A stretch of DNA of 64,000 nucleotides from Jiella avicenniae (GTDB lineage Bacteria > Pseudomonadota > Alphaproteobacteria > Rhizobiales > Rhizobiaceae), in contig NZ_JAJUWU010000005.1 in the NCBI RefSeq assembly GCF_021390325.1, positions 1 through 64,000 on the forward strand, in the 5' to 3' direction. This document shows, in pieces, positions 63,101 to 64,000 of the stretch (positions are counted from its first letter, which is position 1; each line of letters opens with the position of its first letter). The translations under genes and the position numbers were made by a program. The notes under the pieces were generated by a model that was not told the DNA's origin, did not search any database, and was given only the letters and a program-made list of their open reading frames with translations.

Positions 63101-63295
63101 ATGATCGAAGCGATGCCCCAGCTCATACTCCTGGGCCTCGTCGGAGCCGCTGCCTGGCTCGGCTACAAGCAGATGGCGAAGGATGCCGAGAAGGTGTCCG
63201 AGCGCAATCGTCAGGCCGAGGCGGAGGTGCGCAACGGCGCCCAGGGCACGCTCGTGCGCGGGCCGGACGGCGTATACCGCGTCCGCAAGGACTGA
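63101..63295 (+). CDS. Small single-pass membrane protein
   Basis: A 64-residue protein with one helix (LILLGLVGAAAWLGYKQM), a charged linker (KDAEKVSERNRQAEAEVRNG) and a C-terminal segment GTLVRGPDGVYRVRKD. It resembles small hypothetical inner-membrane proteins commonly seen near housekeeping genes in Rhizobiales. The function is unknown. ATG 63101 is used; ATG 63113 is also possible. Confidence 0.75.
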   Translation: MIEAMPQLILLGLVGAAAWLGYKQMAKDAEKVSERNRQAEAEVRNGAQGTLVRGPDGVYRVRKD

Positions 63296-63439
63296 CGTCC
63301 CGCGAATGCGACGGGCACCAGGCCGCCCACAGGGGCGCAACCCTTAGCTGCCTGCGCAAGCAGGCGGCTAACAGCTTGGAACAGACCGCTCTCCGCGAGA
63401 TTGGCGAGGCACACGCTCGAATCTCACGGAGTATCCGCG

Positions 63440-64000
63440 ATGAAAGCCATCACCTGGCACGGCAAGCACGACATGCGCTGCGAAAGCGTCCCCGATCCCG
63501 AGATCGAGGACGGCCGCGACGTCATCATCAAGACCACGGCCTGCGCGATCTGCGGGTCGGATCTCCATTTCTACGACGGTTTCATGCCCGGCATGGAATC
63601 GGGCGACATCGTCGGCCACGAATTCATGGGCGAGGTGATGGAGGTCGGCCGCGACACGAAGAAGCTGAAGGTCGGCGACCGCATCGTCGTGCCGTTCACC
63701 ATCGTCTGCGGCGAATGCGATCAGTGCCGGCGCGGGAACTTCTCCGTCTGCGAGCGCTCCAACCGCAATGCCGACACCGCCGCCAAGATGTTCGGCCACA
63801 CGACGGCGGGCCTTTATGGCTATTCGCATCTGACCGGGGGCTATTCCGGCGGGCAGGCGGAATATGTGCGTGTTCCCTACGCCGACGTCGGCCCCGTGAA
63901 GGTCCCCGACGGCATGACCGACGAGGAGGTGCTGTTTCTCGGCGACATCCTGCCGACGGGTTGGCAGGGCGCCAAGAACTGCGACATCCAGCCGACGGAC
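63440..64000 (+). CDS. Zinc-dependent alcohol dehydrogenase (MDR family), N-terminal part
   Basis: The first 187 codons of a medium-chain dehydrogenase, cut by the window edge. The catalytic zinc ligands are visible in [14 protein letters not shown] (Cys) and [10 protein letters not shown] (His-Glu). The structural zinc site is in [19 protein letters not shown]. This looks like the glutathione-independent formaldehyde/threonine dehydrogenase type; specificity cannot be set from the fragment. It starts at ATG 63440 with ggag upstream and reads off the end of the window. Confidence 0.9.
   Translation, partial: MKAITWHGKHDMRCESVPDPEIEDGRDVIIKTTACAICGSDLHFYDGFMPGMESGDIVGHEFMGEVMEVGRDTKKLKVGDRIVVPFTIVCGECDQCRRGNFSVCERSNRNADTAAKMFGHTTAGLYGYSHLTGGYSGGQAEYVRVPYADVGPVKVPDGMTDEEVLFLGDILPTGWQGAKNCDIQPTD

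Noticed and set aside
63350-63365. GCCTGC-GCAA-GCAGGC hairpin before the alcohol dehydrogenase as a terminator
   Set aside because: The stem is short, there is no T-run and it lies well after the small membrane-protein gene; evidence is too weak for a feature.

Overview
The window is a high-GC chromosomal segment from an alphaproteobacterium, most likely Hyphomicrobiales (Rhizobium/Brucella/Aurantimonas-like). The grounds are an Omp25/Omp31-type barrel, an AglEFGAK-type alpha-glucoside operon, a UrtABCDE urea transporter, a TIGR02281-type aspartic protease, a DivJ/PleC/PdhS-like kinase, DUF1036, DUF1289 and DUF2007 proteins, and rhizobial-style intergenic palindromes. The genus is not determined. 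No rRNA, tRNA, CRISPR array, IS element or phage gene was recognised.

Layout. 1-1000: the 3' end of a branched-chain amino-acid binding protein, then a strongly AT-rich island with one orphan membrane-protein gene. 1035-2663: threonine aldolase and a Met-rich MxxDx-repeat secreted protein. 2811-7385: two divergent transcription units (TetR and acyl-CoA dehydrogenase; SDR, MaoC and APH-type kinase) that look like a 4-hydroxyacyl-CoA/4-phosphoacyl-CoA pathway. 7623-14234: urea transporter urtABCDE behind a consensus sigma-54 promoter, with two intergenic palindromic repeats. 14541-21164: alpha-glucoside ABC operon (binding protein, two permeases, GNAT, GH13 glucosidase, ATPase). 21356-23652: TVP38/TMEM64 membrane protein with a flavin disulfide oxidoreductase. 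23749-31742: two histidine kinases, TauE-like exporter, aspartic protease, DUF1289, GST, UDG-like protein, a lone Lrp/AsnC sensor domain and a GGDEF cyclase. 32101-39031: outer-membrane barrel, acyl-CoA synthetase, YARHG protein, M15 peptidase, P-loop kinase, then about 1.2 kb with no clear gene.

39032-45617: PhoD-like phosphatase, SleB-type lipoprotein hydrolase, an SDR, a glycine-ended pentapeptide-repeat protein, queG, an NlpI-like TPR lipoprotein and rpsU. 45871-47808: two tandem membrane paralogues. 47880-52614: a tightly coupled operon encoding a secreted protein, ExbB/TolQ, two ExbDs and a TonB-like transducer, divergent from a DUF1036 gene. 53414-55879: an M23 endopeptidase/lytic transglycosylase fusion. 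55899-63295: housekeeping genes moaB, ispE, a TPR protein, ispB, DUF2007, a TrmN6-like methylase, an S49 protease and a small membrane protein. 63440 to the end: a truncated zinc alcohol dehydrogenase.

The best candidate for an undescribed system is 47880-52614. Its TonB-like protein keeps the Ser-x3-His transmembrane motif but has no recognisable TonB C-terminal domain. One of its two ExbD subunits has Asn where the proton-carrying Asp is expected. The second candidate is the kinase/ACAD10-11-like dehydrogenase cluster. All calls come from reading the sequence; no database search was run.
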